This document shows positions 1 through 10,139 of a stretch of 64,000 bases of DNA, in pieces. The notes under the pieces were generated by a model. That model was not told where the DNA came from. It did not search any database and was given only the letters and a program-made list of their open reading frames with translations. The DNA comes from a bacterium (GTDB taxonomy: Bacteria > Ratteibacteria > UBA8468 > B48-G9 > DTJG01): NCBI GenBank assembly GCA_021800535.1, contig JAJYYV010000003.1:1-64000 (forward strand), given 5' to 3'. The position numbers and the translations under genes were made by a program. Each line of letters opens with the position of its first letter. Positions within the stretch are counted from its first letter, which is position 1.

Positions 1-79
1 GGAGAAAGGATTAAGGTTTGCTATCAGGGAAGGAGGAAGGACAGTAGGTGCTGGAGCAATTTCTGAAATTATTGAATAA
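1..79 (+). CDS. tuf: Elongation factor Tu, C-terminal end (partial)
   Basis: Frame from base 2 reads EKGLRFAIREGGRTVGAGAISEIIE*, the EF-Tu C-terminus, directly upstream of rpsJ. Confidence 0.93.
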   Translation, partial: EKGLRFAIREGGRTVGAGAISEIIE

Positions 80-97
80 TAAATATAAATAAAAAAT

Positions 98-409
98 ATG
101 AATACAAAAAAAATAAGAATAAAAGTGAGAAGTTTTGACCATAGAATTTTGGATGAATCTGTAAAACAAATTGTTGAAATTGTAAAAAGCACAGGAGTAA
201 AAACTATAGGACCGATTCCTTTACCTACTAAAAGAGAAATATTTACTGTTATAAGGTCTCCGCATGTCCATAAAAAAAGTAGAGAGCAATTTCAATTACT
301 GACACATAAAAGAATTATTGATATTATTGAGCCGTCAACAAGAACTGTAGATGCTCTTAGTCGTTTAAATCTGCCTTCAGGGGTAGAAATTGAAATGAAA
401 TTGGAGTAA
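98..409 (+). CDS. rpsJ: 30S ribosomal protein S10
   Basis: Protein motif [22 protein letters not shown]; operon position. Confidence 0.98.
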   Translation: MNTKKIRIKVRSFDHRILDESVKQIVEIVKSTGVKTIGPIPLPTKREIFTVIRSPHVHKKSREQFQLLTHKRIIDIIEPSTRTVDALSRLNLPSGVEIEMKLE

Positions 410-413
410 ATAA

Positions 414-1061
414 ATGATAAAAGGTTTGCTAGGAAAAAAACTTGGGATGATGACATATTTTGATGAAACAGGCAAAGCTATTTCAGTTTCAGCTGTTGAA
501 GTGGGTCCTTGTTATGTAACACAAATTAAAACAAAAGAAACAGATGGTTATTTTGCAATTCAAATTGGATATGATATGATTGTTAAGGAAAAAAATTTAA
601 ATAAACCAATTACTGGTCATTTAAAAAAACATAATCTTCCATTATTAAAGTATTTTAAAGAGATAAGATATAGCAATCCTTCAGAAGAATTCAAGATTAA
701 TATAGGTAATGAATTTAAAATAGATATTTTTAAAGAGGGGGAATTTATAGATGTTACTGGAAATACAAAGGGAAAAGGTTTTCAGGGAGTAGTTAAGAGA
801 CATGGGTTTAAGGGTGGACCTTCTTCTCATGGTTCTATGCAGCATAGGAAAGTAGGGTCAGTTGGAGCAACCAGTCCTCAGGGTACTATTAAAGGCACTA
901 AAATGGCAGGACATATGGGCAATAAACAACTAACAGTTCAAAATTTAAAAATTATAAAAATTTTTTCTGAAAAAAATATAATGTTGGTAAAAGGTGCAAT
1001 ACCAGGAGCAGAAAATAATACTATTTTTATAAGAAAGGCGATTAAAAAGAGTGCAAAATGA
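414..1061 (+). CDS. rplC: 50S ribosomal protein L3
   Basis: GLLGKKLGMMTYFDETG...GPSSHGSMQHRKVGSVGATSPQGTIKGTKMAGHMGN. Confidence 0.98.
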   Translation: MIKGLLGKKLGMMTYFDETGKAISVSAVEVGPCYVTQIKTKETDGYFAIQIGYDMIVKEKNLNKPITGHLKKHNLPLLKYFKEIRYSNPSEEFKINIGNEFKIDIFKEGEFIDVTGNTKGKGFQGVVKRHGFKGGPSSHGSMQHRKVGSVGATSPQGTIKGTKMAGHMGNKQLTVQNLKIIKIFSEKNIMLVKGAIPGAENNTIFIRKAIKKSAK

Positions 1062-1708
1062 TAAAAGAAATAGCGATTTTTAATATTGATGGAGAGAAAA
1101 TAGGGACAGAATCTTTGGATATAAATGAAAAAGAAAAAATAAATAAAGATATACTTTACAGGTATGTTGTATCTTATCTTGCCAATCAAAGGCAGGGTAC
1201 TGTGTCTACTAAAACAAAAGGGGATGTTTCCGGAAGTGGTAAAAAGCCATGGAGACAAAAAGGAACCGGGAGAGCCAGAGTTGGTACAACAAGGAATCCT
1301 GTATGGAGACATGGTGGTGTTGCATTTGGACCAAAACCGAGGGATTACAGAAAATTTCTGCCTAAAAAAATGAAAGAAAAAGCATTAAAAGATGCTCTTA
1401 TTTCAAGAATAATGGAAGAAAAATTTTGTTTTATTTCAATACCTTCAGAAATAACTCAGCCAAAAACGAGAATTTTCGCCAATTTTATTAAAAAATCTGG
1501 TTTTTCTGATTCAAAGATTTTATTTGTTCTTGATAAAGCCAATGAAAAAAAATTGACAATTTTAAAAAGTTTGCGTAATATAAATTCTCTTTGTTATTGT
1601 TATAATGACCAGATGAATCCGTATGATATATTAAAAAATGATATAATTATTGTTCAAAAGGAAATTTTATTAAATATAAAGAAAACCCTGGGAGTTTTAA
1701 ATGTTTGA
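1058..1708 (+). CDS. rplD: 50S ribosomal protein L4
   Basis: RQGTVSTKTKGDVSGSGKKPWRQKGTGRARVG motif. Confidence 0.98.
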   Translation: MIKEIAIFNIDGEKIGTESLDINEKEKINKDILYRYVVSYLANQRQGTVSTKTKGDVSGSGKKPWRQKGTGRARVGTTRNPVWRHGGVAFGPKPRDYRKFLPKKMKEKALKDALISRIMEEKFCFISIPSEITQPKTRIFANFIKKSGFSDSKILFVLDKANEKKLTILKSLRNINSLCYCYNDQMNPYDILKNDIIIVQKEILLNIKKTLGVLNV

Positions 1709-1979
1709 TATCTTTCATCTAATAAAATATCCGCTTATTACCGAAAAAGCTACTTTAATTGGACAGAATAACAAATATATATTTGCTGTATCAAAAAATG
1801 TAAATAAATTTCAGATTAAAGAGGCTATAGAGAAGATTTATAAAGTAAAAGTTATTAGTGTGGCTGTTATTAATATCCATCCCAAGAAAAGAAGAACCAG
1901 ATATGTTGAGGGATATAAATCTTCTTATAAAAAAGCAATTGTTACATTGAAACAAGGAGATAAAATTGCCATTACGTAA
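1701..1979 (+). CDS. rplW: 50S ribosomal protein L23
   Basis: [11 protein letters not shown]...[28 protein letters not shown]. Confidence 0.97.
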   Translation: MFDIFHLIKYPLITEKATLIGQNNKYIFAVSKNVNKFQIKEAIEKIYKVKVISVAVINIHPKKRRTRYVEGYKSSYKKAIVTLKQGDKIAIT

Positions 1980-2784
1980 ACTAAAATCTTTAAATAATTC
2001 TTCAAGGCATACTGTGATTTCTGATTATTCAGAAATTACAAAAAGAGACCCGGAAAAAAGATTGGTAAAAGGGTTTAAAAAAAATTCCGGAAGAAATAAT
2101 TTAGGCAGAATAACTGTAAGGCATAAAGGTGGAGGACATAAAAAACTGTATAGATTTATAAATTTTAAAGGAATACCTGGCAAGGCAAAGGTTATTAGTA
2201 TTGAATATGACCCAAATAGAACATCCAGGATTGCTTTAATTCAATATCCTAATGGTATAAAGAATTATATTATAGCTCCGGCAGGACTTAGTGTAGGGAC
2301 AATTATAGAAATTGGAGAAAATGCTGAGGCTAAAATAGGCAATAGGCTTCCTTTGAAAAATATACCTGAAGGAACTGAAATATGTAATATTGAAATTCAA
2401 CCTGGGAAAGGCGGTCAACTTATCAGGTCTGCCGGGTCATCAGCAATTTTAATGGCAAAAATGGAAAAGTATGCTAATGTTAAACTTCCTTCTGGAGAAA
2501 TAAGACTTTTTCCTTTTGAATGTATGGCTACTATTGGAAAGATAAGTAATCCGGAATATAAATATATATCTTTAGGTAAAGCAGGCAGGAAAAGATGGAA
2601 AGGTATAAGACCCACAGTTAGAGGTGTTGCCATGAATCCAATAGACCATCCTATGGGTGGTGGAGAAGGACGGGGTAAAGGAAATATTCCTGTTACACCA
2701 TGGGGGCAGCCCACAAAAGGTTTTAAAACAAGAAAAAAAATTAAATATTCAGATAAATTTATTTTACAGAGGAGAAAGAAATAA
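1966..2784 (+). CDS. rplB: 50S ribosomal protein L2
   Basis: [22 protein letters not shown] and [20 protein letters not shown] start. Confidence 0.98.
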   Translation: MPLRKLKSLNNSSRHTVISDYSEITKRDPEKRLVKGFKKNSGRNNLGRITVRHKGGGHKKLYRFINFKGIPGKAKVISIEYDPNRTSRIALIQYPNGIKNYIIAPAGLSVGTIIEIGENAEAKIGNRLPLKNIPEGTEICNIEIQPGKGGQLIRSAGSSAILMAKMEKYANVKLPSGEIRLFPFECMATIGKISNPEYKYISLGKAGRKRWKGIRPTVRGVAMNPIDHPMGGGEGRGKGNIPVTPWGQPTKGFKTRKKIKYSDKFILQRRKK

Positions 2785-3066
2785 ATGCGGTCTTTAAAAA
2801 AAGGTCCTTTTGTTGATGAAAAACTTCTAAAGAAAGTAAAAAAAGTTCAATCAAAAGGTTCAAAAGAATCAATTAAAACATGGTCAAGACGGTCCACTAT
2901 TATACCGGAATTTGTTGGTATTACATTCTCTGTGCATAATGGTAAAAATTTTATACCTGTTTATGTTACAGAAAATATGGTTGGTCATAAATTGGGTGAA
3001 TTTTCCCCAACAAGGATTTTTCGTTCTCATGGAGCCCATACTGAAAGATCAATGGAGAAAACATAA
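2785..3066 (+). CDS. rpsS: 30S ribosomal protein S19
   Basis: [14 protein letters not shown]...[18 protein letters not shown]. Confidence 0.98.
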   Translation: MRSLKKGPFVDEKLLKKVKKVQSKGSKESIKTWSRRSTIIPEFVGITFSVHNGKNFIPVYVTENMVGHKLGEFSPTRIFRSHGAHTERSMEKT

Positions 3067-3422
3067 TGGAAGTGAAAGCAATTGCAAAATTTATAAAAAT
3101 AAGTCCAATTAAGGCAAATGTTATTAGGAAATCAATTGTGGGGAAAGAAGTACAACAGGCTGTAAATATTTTAGAAAATATACCTAAAAAATCTTCAAGA
3201 ATTATAAAAAAAGTTGTTCAGTCGTGCTTTGCTAATGCAAAACAAAAAAATTCTGATATTCAGGGATGGTATATAAAAAATATATTAATTAATGAAGGCC
3301 CAAAAATGAAAAGAATACAATCTGCTTCTATGGGAAGAGGAGTAATTATAAGAAAAAGATTTTCACATATAACAGTTATTCTTGATGAGCAGGTAATAAA
3401 TAAAAAAATAAAGAAAACTTAG
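3066..3422 (+). CDS. rplV: 50S ribosomal protein L22
   Basis: L22 fold sequence and operon position. Confidence 0.95.
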   Translation: MEVKAIAKFIKISPIKANVIRKSIVGKEVQQAVNILENIPKKSSRIIKKVVQSCFANAKQKNSDIQGWYIKNILINEGPKMKRIQSASMGRGVIIRKRFSHITVILDEQVINKKIKKT

Positions 3423-3430
3423 AGGAGTGT

Positions 3431-4156
3431 ATGGGACAAAAAGTAAATCCGATTAGTTTAAGGCTTGGTATTACTGAAAAATGGCGTTCTTTATGGTTTG
3501 CAGATGATAAAAATTTCAAGAATTTTTTAAAAGAAGATGTATTAATAAAAAATTATTTATTCAAAAGATTTCCCAGGGGTTCTATAACAAAAATAGAAAT
3601 AGAAAAAATCGCAGAAAAAATCAGAATTATTCTTTATAGTCCCAGACCAGGTGTGGTTCTGGGTAGAAAAGGAACAGAAATAAATCAGGTAAGAAATGAA
3701 ATTATCAAATTATTAAATGAAGATAAAAAGCAAACAAAGCAGGTAAGTATAGATGTTGAAGAAATAAAAAATCCGATTTTATCTGCCCAGTTTGTAGCAG
3801 ATACTATTGCTATGCAGCTTGAAAGACGGGTTCCTCATCGTGTGGCAATAAAAAAAGAAATGTCTTTATGCAGAAGCGCAGGTGCTCCTGGTATAAAAAT
3901 AAAAGTTGGAGGAAGATTAGGTGGGGCAGAGATTTCAAGAGCGGAATTATATATAGATGGTAAGGTTCCCTTACATACTTTAAGAGCAAAAATTGATTAT
4001 GCAACTTCTACAGCAATAACAAAATTTGGATGTATTGGAGTAAAAGTATGGATATTTTTAAAAGAAGTTTTAAATCCTAACGAAATCTATTTAAAAAAAG
4101 AACCAAGTGATAAAAAAGAAGAAGTGAAAACAGATAGAGTTTATGAAAAAAAATAA
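3431..4156 (+). CDS. rpsC: 30S ribosomal protein S3
   Basis: MGQKVNPISLRLGITEKWRSLWFAD; RRVPHRVAIKKEM. Confidence 0.98.
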   Translation: MGQKVNPISLRLGITEKWRSLWFADDKNFKNFLKEDVLIKNYLFKRFPRGSITKIEIEKIAEKIRIILYSPRPGVVLGRKGTEINQVRNEIIKLLNEDKKQTKQVSIDVEEIKNPILSAQFVADTIAMQLERRVPHRVAIKKEMSLCRSAGAPGIKIKVGGRLGGAEISRAELYIDGKVPLHTLRAKIDYATSTAITKFGCIGVKVWIFLKEVLNPNEIYLKKEPSDKKEEVKTDRVYEKK

Positions 4157-4177
4157 ATAAATAAATGAGGAAAAAAA

Positions 4178-4594
4178 ATGCCATTAATGCCAAAAAGAGT
4201 AAAATATAGAAAACTTCAAAAAGGTAATACAAAAGGTAAGGCAAAAAAAGGTTGTACACTTTTTTTTGGTGATTATGGGCTGCAATCTCTCCAACCAGGA
4301 AGGCTTACTAATAACCAAATAGAAGCCGCAAGGGTCGCAATAATGCACCATCTTAAATCCAAGGGAAAGATGTGGATAAGAATTTTTCCTGATAGACCTT
4401 TTACAAAAAAGCCAGCAGAAACAAGAATGGGAAAAGGTAAAGGTGATGTATCCGGGTGGGAATCTATTATTAAACCAGGGAGAATTCTTTTTGAAATATC
4501 CGGGGTTTCATCAGATGTTGCTTTAGAGGCTTTAAGGTTGGCTTCATATAAACTACCAATAAACACAAAAATGATTGTCAGGGAAGAAATATGA
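4178..4594 (+). CDS. rplP: 50S ribosomal protein L16
   Basis: [11 protein letters not shown]-like start; [26 protein letters not shown]. Confidence 0.98.
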   Translation: MPLMPKRVKYRKLQKGNTKGKAKKGCTLFFGDYGLQSLQPGRLTNNQIEAARVAIMHHLKSKGKMWIRIFPDRPFTKKPAETRMGKGKGDVSGWESIIKPGRILFEISGVSSDVALEALRLASYKLPINTKMIVREEI

Positions 4595-4821
4595 AAAGAG
4601 AAGAATTTGAGAATTTGAGAAATCTGTCACTAATAGAACTTCAGCAGAAGAAAAATGATATTGCAAAAAAACTTTTTGAAAGTAGATTTCAGCTAAAACT
4701 TGGACAATTAAAAAATTATTCTTCTTTGAAAGAAATGAGAAAAGATATATCCCGTATTAATATTGTTATAAGACAAAAACAAATTAATAAAACAGAAGGT
4801 GCAAATGGACAAAAAAAATAG
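4591..4821 (+). CDS. rpmC: 50S ribosomal protein L29
   Basis: Small L29-like protein between rplP and rpsQ. Confidence 0.93.
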   Translation: MKREEFENLRNLSLIELQQKKNDIAKKLFESRFQLKLGQLKNYSSLKEMRKDISRINIVIRQKQINKTEGANGQKK

Positions 4822-5077
4822 CCGTTCAATAAAAATAGAAAAAACAGGGGTGGTATCAAGTGATAAAATGAATAAAACAAGAGTTGTTGTTGTTGAAAGA
4901 CTTTCAAGGCATCCACTATATAAAAAAATAATTAGAAAGAAAAACAAATTTTATGTTCATGACGAAGGAAATATAAGTAAAGTCGGGGATATGGTTAAAA
5001 TTCAACAGATAAGACCTTTAAGTAAAATGAAACGATGGAAATTGATAGATATTATTAAAAAAGGTCAGGTTAAATAG
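4805..5077 (+). CDS. rpsQ: 30S ribosomal protein S17
   Basis: [27 protein letters not shown]...[25 protein letters not shown] at 4805 chosen over GTG at 4799. Confidence 0.96.
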   Translation: MDKKNSRSIKIEKTGVVSSDKMNKTRVVVVERLSRHPLYKKIIRKKNKFYVHDEGNISKVGDMVKIQQIRPLSKMKRWKLIDIIKKGQVK

Positions 5078-5085
5078 GAGTAAGT

Positions 5086-5454
5086 ATGGTTCAATTAAGA
5101 ACAATTCTTGATGTTGCAGATAATACAGGCGCAAAAAAATTATGTTTAATAGGAATTCACGGAGCATCAAAACGTAAATATGCAAAAGTAGGAGATATTA
5201 TTGTCGCCAGTGTTAGGGATGCTTTACCTGATGGTATTGTGAAAAAAAAACAGGTTGTAAAAGCAGTAATTGTGAGGACAAAGTTTCCTATAAAAAGACA
5301 TGATGGTTCTTATATCAGGTTTGACCATAATTCTGCTGTAATTATTGATGATGACCTTAATCCAAGGGGAACACGTGTTTTTGGTCCTGTTCCAAGGGAA
5401 CTAAGGGAAGGCAATTTTATGAAAATAATTTCTCTTGCTCCGGAGGTTTTATAA
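5086..5454 (+). CDS. rplN: 50S ribosomal protein L14
   Basis: [37 protein letters not shown]. Confidence 0.98.
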   Translation: MVQLRTILDVADNTGAKKLCLIGIHGASKRKYAKVGDIIVASVRDALPDGIVKKKQVVKAVIVRTKFPIKRHDGSYIRFDHNSAVIIDDDLNPRGTRVFGPVPRELREGNFMKIISLAPEVL

Positions 5455-5778
5455 ATGAAAGCAGGAATCAGAAAAAATGATTTTGTTATGGTTATTAAAG
5501 GGAAAGACAGGGGGAAAAAAGGAAGAGTTTTACATGTTTTACCCAGGGAAAACAGGATATTAATAGAAGGGGTCAATTTTGTTAAAAAACATACCAAACC
5601 TCGTTCAGCAACACAACAAGGTGGAATAATCACAATGGAAAAACCAATTTCTATTAGTAATGTTCAATATTTTTGTATGAGGTGTAATAAGCCTGTAAGA
5701 CTTGGCATCAAAAAATTAGATGATAAAACAGATGTCCGAGTTTGTAAAAAATGCGGTGAAATTGCGGAGATTAAATAA
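5455..5778 (+). CDS. rplX: 50S ribosomal protein L24
   Basis: KNDFVMVIKGKDRGKKGRVL KOW motif. Confidence 0.97.
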   Translation: MKAGIRKNDFVMVIKGKDRGKKGRVLHVLPRENRILIEGVNFVKKHTKPRSATQQGGIITMEKPISISNVQYFCMRCNKPVRLGIKKLDDKTDVRVCKKCGEIAEIK

Positions 5779-6327
5779 ATGGAAACAAGGCTTAAAAAAT
5801 ATTATAAAGAAACAGTTATTTCAGAGATGATGAAAAAATTTAAATTTAAAAATTCAATGCATGTTCCAAAGATTACAAAAATAATACTTAATATGGGTGT
5901 TGGTAGAGATAATAAAGATTCAAAATTAATAGAAATAGCACAAAAAGAAATGATGCTTATCAGTGGACAAAAACCTGTTATAACAAGAGGTAAAAGGTCC
6001 ATTTCCGGATTTAATCTTAGAAAAGGGGATATTTGCGGAATAATGGTAACCTTAAGAAATGATAGAATGTATGAATTTCTTGATAGGTTGATAACTGTGG
6101 CTTTACCAAGAGTTAGAGATTTTAGCGGACTTCCTGCAAATTCTTTTAGTGGACAAAATTCCTATACTATAGGAATTAAAGAACAGGTTATATTTCCTGA
6201 AATTGATTATAATATAGTTAACAAAGTCAGAGGATTAAACCTGACAATTTGTACAAATTCAAAAAAAATTGAAGAAGCACGAGAACTTTTAAAATTAATG
6301 GGATTACCTATACAGGAGACAAAATAG
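5779..6327 (+). CDS. rplE: 50S ribosomal protein L5
   Basis: [14 protein letters not shown]...[26 protein letters not shown]. Confidence 0.98.
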   Translation: METRLKKYYKETVISEMMKKFKFKNSMHVPKITKIILNMGVGRDNKDSKLIEIAQKEMMLISGQKPVITRGKRSISGFNLRKGDICGIMVTLRNDRMYEFLDRLITVALPRVRDFSGLPANSFSGQNSYTIGIKEQVIFPEIDYNIVNKVRGLNLTICTNSKKIEEARELLKLMGLPIQETK

Positions 6328-6512
6328 TGGCTAGAAAATGTTTTTTTGAAAAATCCAAGAAAACTCCAAAATTTAAAGTTAGAAAAAGAAATAGATGCTG
6401 GAGATGTGGCAGACCAAGAGGTTATATAGAAAAATTTGGATTATGTAGAATATGTTTCCGGGAACTTGCTTCAAAGGGTGAAATTCCTGGTATTACAAAA
6501 GCAAGCTGGTAA
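6327..6512 (+). CDS. rpsN: 30S ribosomal protein S14, zinc-binding type Z
   Basis: [25 protein letters not shown] (CXXC-CXXC); GTG start overlapping rplE stop. Confidence 0.97.
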   Translation: MARKCFFEKSKKTPKFKVRKRNRCWRCGRPRGYIEKFGLCRICFRELASKGEIPGITKASW

Positions 6513-6542
6513 ATTATTAATAAATTATAAAAGGAAAAAAAT

Positions 6543-6944
6543 ATGACTTTTACAGACCCAATATCTGATATGATGATAAGGTTAAAAAATGCTGGTATGG
6601 TGAAAAAGGAATTTGTAGATATTCCATATTCATCTTTTAAAGAACAGATATTAAATACTTTAAAAGAGGAAAAATATATAAAAAAAGTAGAAACTATTGA
6701 AAAAGATAATAAAAAATTTTTAAGGGCATTTTTGCTATACAATTCTGAAGGTAAACATTTAATTTTCAATATAAAAAATATAAGTACGCCAGGCAGAAGG
6801 ATATATATGCCTGCAAAAAATATCCCGGGTGGGAAATCAGACTATGTTTTGGCAATTTTAAGTACTTCCAGAGGAGTTTGCAGCAGCAGAAAAGCGAAAG
6901 AATTAGGTGTTGGAGGAGAAATTTTATTTTATATATATAAATAG
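6543..6944 (+). CDS. rpsH: 30S ribosomal protein S8
   Basis: DPISDMMIRLKNAG...STSRGVCSSRKAKELGVGGEILFYIYK. Confidence 0.97.
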   Translation: MTFTDPISDMMIRLKNAGMVKKEFVDIPYSSFKEQILNTLKEEKYIKKVETIEKDNKKFLRAFLLYNSEGKHLIFNIKNISTPGRRIYMPAKNIPGGKSDYVLAILSTSRGVCSSRKAKELGVGGEILFYIYK

Positions 6945-6956
6945 AGAGATAAAACT

Positions 6957-7532
6957 ATGAGTAGATTAGGTAAAAAACCAATTATAATTCCGGAGAAAGT
7001 TAATGTGTCTGTCAAAGAAGGAATGATTGAAATTTCAGGGCCCAAAGGGAAATTATCACAAAAAATATTTGATAATATTTCAGTAAGTGTAGAAAATAAT
7101 CAGATTTTTATCAAAAATTTAGTAGGTTCTGATGATAAAAAAATGAGAAAAATATTTAAAAAAACAGACAGTTTACAGGGTTTATTAAGGGCCCTTATTA
7201 TCAATAAAATTAATGGGGTATTAAATCCTTTTGAAAAAATTCTTGAGATTCATGGGGTTGGATATAAAGCAGAACTAAAAGATAAAAAACTTATTTTAAA
7301 TATAGGATTTAATCATCCTGTAGAAATTAATATTCCAGAGATACTTTCAGTGGAAATTGTTCATAATACTATTCTTTTTATTAGGGGAATAGATAAACAT
7401 TTTATTGGTAACTGGACAGCACAAATAAGAAATCTGTGTCCGCCAGAACCTTATAAAGGCAAAGGTATTAGATATAGAGGAGAATATGTAAAACATAAAG
7501 TTGGGAAAGCAGCAATAGCAACACAAAAATAA
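6957..7532 (+). CDS. rplF: 50S ribosomal protein L6
   Basis: MSRLGKKPIIIPEKVNV...PPEPYKGKGIRYRGEYVKHKVGKA. Confidence 0.98.
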   Translation: MSRLGKKPIIIPEKVNVSVKEGMIEISGPKGKLSQKIFDNISVSVENNQIFIKNLVGSDDKKMRKIFKKTDSLQGLLRALIINKINGVLNPFEKILEIHGVGYKAELKDKKLILNIGFNHPVEINIPEILSVEIVHNTILFIRGIDKHFIGNWTAQIRNLCPPEPYKGKGIRYRGEYVKHKVGKAAIATQK

Positions 7533-7554
7533 TATTAATAAACTGGATTAAAAT

Positions 7555-7932
7555 ATGAGAATAACTAAAGATATTCAAAGAAAAAAAAGACATTTAAGAC
7601 TTAGAAAAAAAATTTCAGGTTCTGGTGAAAGACCAAGACTTTTTGTTTTTAAAAGCAGTAAACATTTTTATGCTTCTTTGATTAATGACCAGGAGCATAC
7701 CTGTAAGATTATTACTACTGTTTCCACCTTAAGTAAAGAATTTAAAAGTCTTTCAGCAAATGGTGAAAAGGGATGGAATACTAAAGGAGCAATTTTGATT
7801 GGAAAGCTTATCGCTGAGAAAGCAAAAATCTTAAATATAGATAAGGTTGTTTTTGACAGGGGAGGATTCCAATATATAGGTAAGATTAAAGCATTTGCAG
7901 ATGCTGCCAGACAAGGAGGTTTAAAATTTTAG
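7555..7932 (+). CDS. rplR: 50S ribosomal protein L18
   Basis: L18 sequence ending FDRGGFQYIGKIKAFADAARQGGLKF*. Confidence 0.97.
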   Translation: MRITKDIQRKKRHLRLRKKISGSGERPRLFVFKSSKHFYASLINDQEHTCKIITTVSTLSKEFKSLSANGEKGWNTKGAILIGKLIAEKAKILNIDKVVFDRGGFQYIGKIKAFADAARQGGLKF

Positions 7933-8408
7933 AAAAAAAACAAAAAATAGAAAAAGATGAAAAACAGTTTGTTATAGAAATAAGAAGAGTTACAAAAGTA
8001 ACGAAAGGTGGTAAGAGACTTAATTTTCGTGCTATTGTTGTTTTGGGCAATGAGAAAGGAACAGCTGGTTTTGGTGTTGGGAAAGCAGGAGCGGTTCCAG
8101 AAGCGATAAGAAAAGCAACAGAAAAAGCAAGAAAGAATCAAATACATATTTTTTTAAAAGGAACCACTATCCCTCATGAAGTAAATGCCAAGTTCAATGC
8201 GTCTAAAATAATTTTAAAACCTGCAGTAAAAGGTTATGGTATGGTTGTGGGTAAAACAATGCGTGCTTATCTGGAATCTTTTGGAATAAAAGATATTGTA
8301 GGAAAATGTTTAAATTCTACAAATCCTATAAATGTATTAAATGCAACACAAAAAGCACTTTTACAATTTAAAAAAGGAGTAGAAAAAGATGAAACTTCAT
8401 CAGATTAA
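7926..8408 (+). CDS. rpsE: 30S ribosomal protein S5; apparent ATT start
   Basis: Frame of ORF 8043..8408 continues upstream as LEKKQKIEKDEKQFVIEIRRVTKVTKGGKRLNFRAIVVLGNEKGTAGFGVGKA. AAGGAGGT (7913-7920) precedes ATT at 7926; no ATG/GTG/TTG start retains the N-terminal domain. Confidence 0.85.
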   Translation: MLEKKQKIEKDEKQFVIEIRRVTKVTKGGKRLNFRAIVVLGNEKGTAGFGVGKAGAVPEAIRKATEKARKNQIHIFLKGTTIPHEVNAKFNASKIILKPAVKGYGMVVGKTMRAYLESFGIKDIVGKCLNSTNPINVLNATQKALLQFKKGVEKDETSSD

Positions 8409-8832
8409 ACCATCTTTAGGAATGAAAAAATATTCAAAAAGAGTTGGAAGAGGAGATGCTTCTGGTCATGGTGCCACCTCTACACGAGGAAATAAAGGCC
8501 ATAGGTCCAGAAAAGGATTTCATCGTGTTGGTGGTTTTGAAGGTGGGCAGATGCCTCTTATAAGAAAATTGCCAAAACGTGGATTTATACATAAAAGAAG
8601 TATAGATATTTCTATAGTAAATATTTATCAATTAAATGAAAAATTTTCTGAAGGAGTAGAAATTACTCCTGATTTATTATTAAAACATAATCTGATAGAT
8701 AATATTAATACACATATTAAAATTCTTGGAAAAGGTAATATTAATAAAAAACTAAATATTCAGGCACATTCATTCTCTTCAAAGGCAAAAAATAAAATAG
8801 AGAATATTGGTGGAAAAACAATTATATTATGA
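8389..8832 (+). CDS. rplO: 50S ribosomal protein L15
   Basis: KRVGRGDASGHGATSTRGNKGHRSRKG; overlaps the rpsE 3' end. Confidence 0.97.
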   Translation: MKLHQIKPSLGMKKYSKRVGRGDASGHGATSTRGNKGHRSRKGFHRVGGFEGGQMPLIRKLPKRGFIHKRSIDISIVNIYQLNEKFSEGVEITPDLLLKHNLIDNINTHIKILGKGNINKKLNIQAHSFSSKAKNKIENIGGKTIIL

Positions 8833-10139
8833 GCCCAGCATTTAAAGATACTTTTAAAGCCCCTGATTTAAGGAAAAAAATATTATTTACAATAGGTATG
8901 TTGGCTATTTACAGGTTAGGTTGTTATATTCCTACCCCAGGTATTAATGGAAAAGCCCTATCCCAGTTTTTTGCAAGTATGCCGGGAAATCTTTTATCCA
9001 TTGCCAATTTTTTTGCAGGAGGAGCCCTTGGTAGTGCCACAATTTTTGCATTAGGTATTATGCCTTATATAAGTATTTCAATCGTTCTGGAACTTCTTGC
9101 AGGCATATTTCCATATTTTGAACGTATTTTAAGAAGTGGGGTGGAAGGCAGAAGAAAATTTACACAATGGACAAGAATAGGTACTGTCCTTTTATGTATA
9201 GTCCAGGGATTTATGGTTAGTATATGGCTTGAAAATCCATCTCATTTTGGAAATATAGTAATGGTTTCTCACCCTGGTTGGAAATTTATAGCTATTACTA
9301 TCATTACTTTAACAGCAGGAACATCTTTTCTTATGTGGTTAGGGGAACAAATAACAGAAAAAGGCATAGGTAATGGAATATCTCTTATTATAGCAGGAGG
9401 AATTATTTCTCAGATTCCTGCGGCAATTCAGCAAATGACAATGTTGACATCAGAAGGTTTATTAAGTCCTGTACTTATAGTTTTTCTTATTATTCTTATA
9501 TTCTTTGTGGTGGCAGCAGCCATAGCTCTTAGTCAGGCTGAAAGACGTGTTCCTATTCAGTATGCCAAGCGTGTTGTTGGAAGAAAAGTATATGGTGGTC
9601 AATCCACATATTTACCAATAAAAATCAACCAGGGTGGTGTTTTACCCTTAATATTTGCTATTGCATTTGTTACTTTTCCTTCTATTATGCTCCAATTTTC
9701 CAATAAACCGGTTTTTAGAAATTTAGCAATGATTTTATCACCAGCTTCAGGCCCTGGTATGATTTTATATGGGCTTTTAATTGTTGGTTTTTGTTATTTT
9801 TATGCTGCGATTATTTTTAATCCTGAGCATATAGCGGAAGACCTTAAAAATTATGGCGGGTTTATTGCAGGTATAAGACCAGGCAAGACCACCTCTGAAT
9901 ATTTAGAAAAAATTCTTGTCCGTCTTACACTTCCAGGTTCATTGATGCTTGTTGGTATAGCTATTTTACCTTATATCCTAATGCATATTTTTAAAATACA
10001 ATCATATTTAATTGTAAGTATGTTTGGGGGTATAGGTCTTCTTATTGTAGTAGAAGTTATTTTGGAAACAATGAATCAGGTGGAAGCAAATTTAGTAATG
10101 AGACAATATGAAGGATTTTTAAGAAAGGTACACAGATGA
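8829..10139 (+). CDS. secY: Preprotein translocase subunit SecY
   Basis: FAGGALGSATIFALGIMPYISISIVLELL; ERRVPIQYAKR. Confidence 0.98.
   Translation: MSPAFKDTFKAPDLRKKILFTIGMLAIYRLGCYIPTPGINGKALSQFFASMPGNLLSIANFFAGGALGSATIFALGIMPYISISIVLELLAGIFPYFERILRSGVEGRRKFTQWTRIGTVLLCIVQGFMVSIWLENPSHFGNIVMVSHPGWKFIAITIITLTAGTSFLMWLGEQITEKGIGNGISLIIAGGIISQIPAAIQQMTMLTSEGLLSPVLIVFLIILIFFVVAAAIALSQAERRVPIQYAKRVVGRKVYGGQSTYLPIKINQGGVLPLIFAIAFVTFPSIMLQFSNKPVFRNLAMILSPASGPGMILYGLLIVGFCYFYAAIIFNPEHIAEDLKNYGGFIAGIRPGKTTSEYLEKILVRLTLPGSLMLVGIAILPYILMHIFKIQSYLIVSMFGGIGLLIVVEVILETMNQVEANLVMRQYEGFLRKVHR

Noticed and set aside
938-5633. Antisense ORFs across ribosomal genes (e.g. 938-1312, 2415-2714, 4273-4566)
   Set aside because: They fully overlap strongly supported ribosomal CDSs on the other strand and show no recognisable domain.
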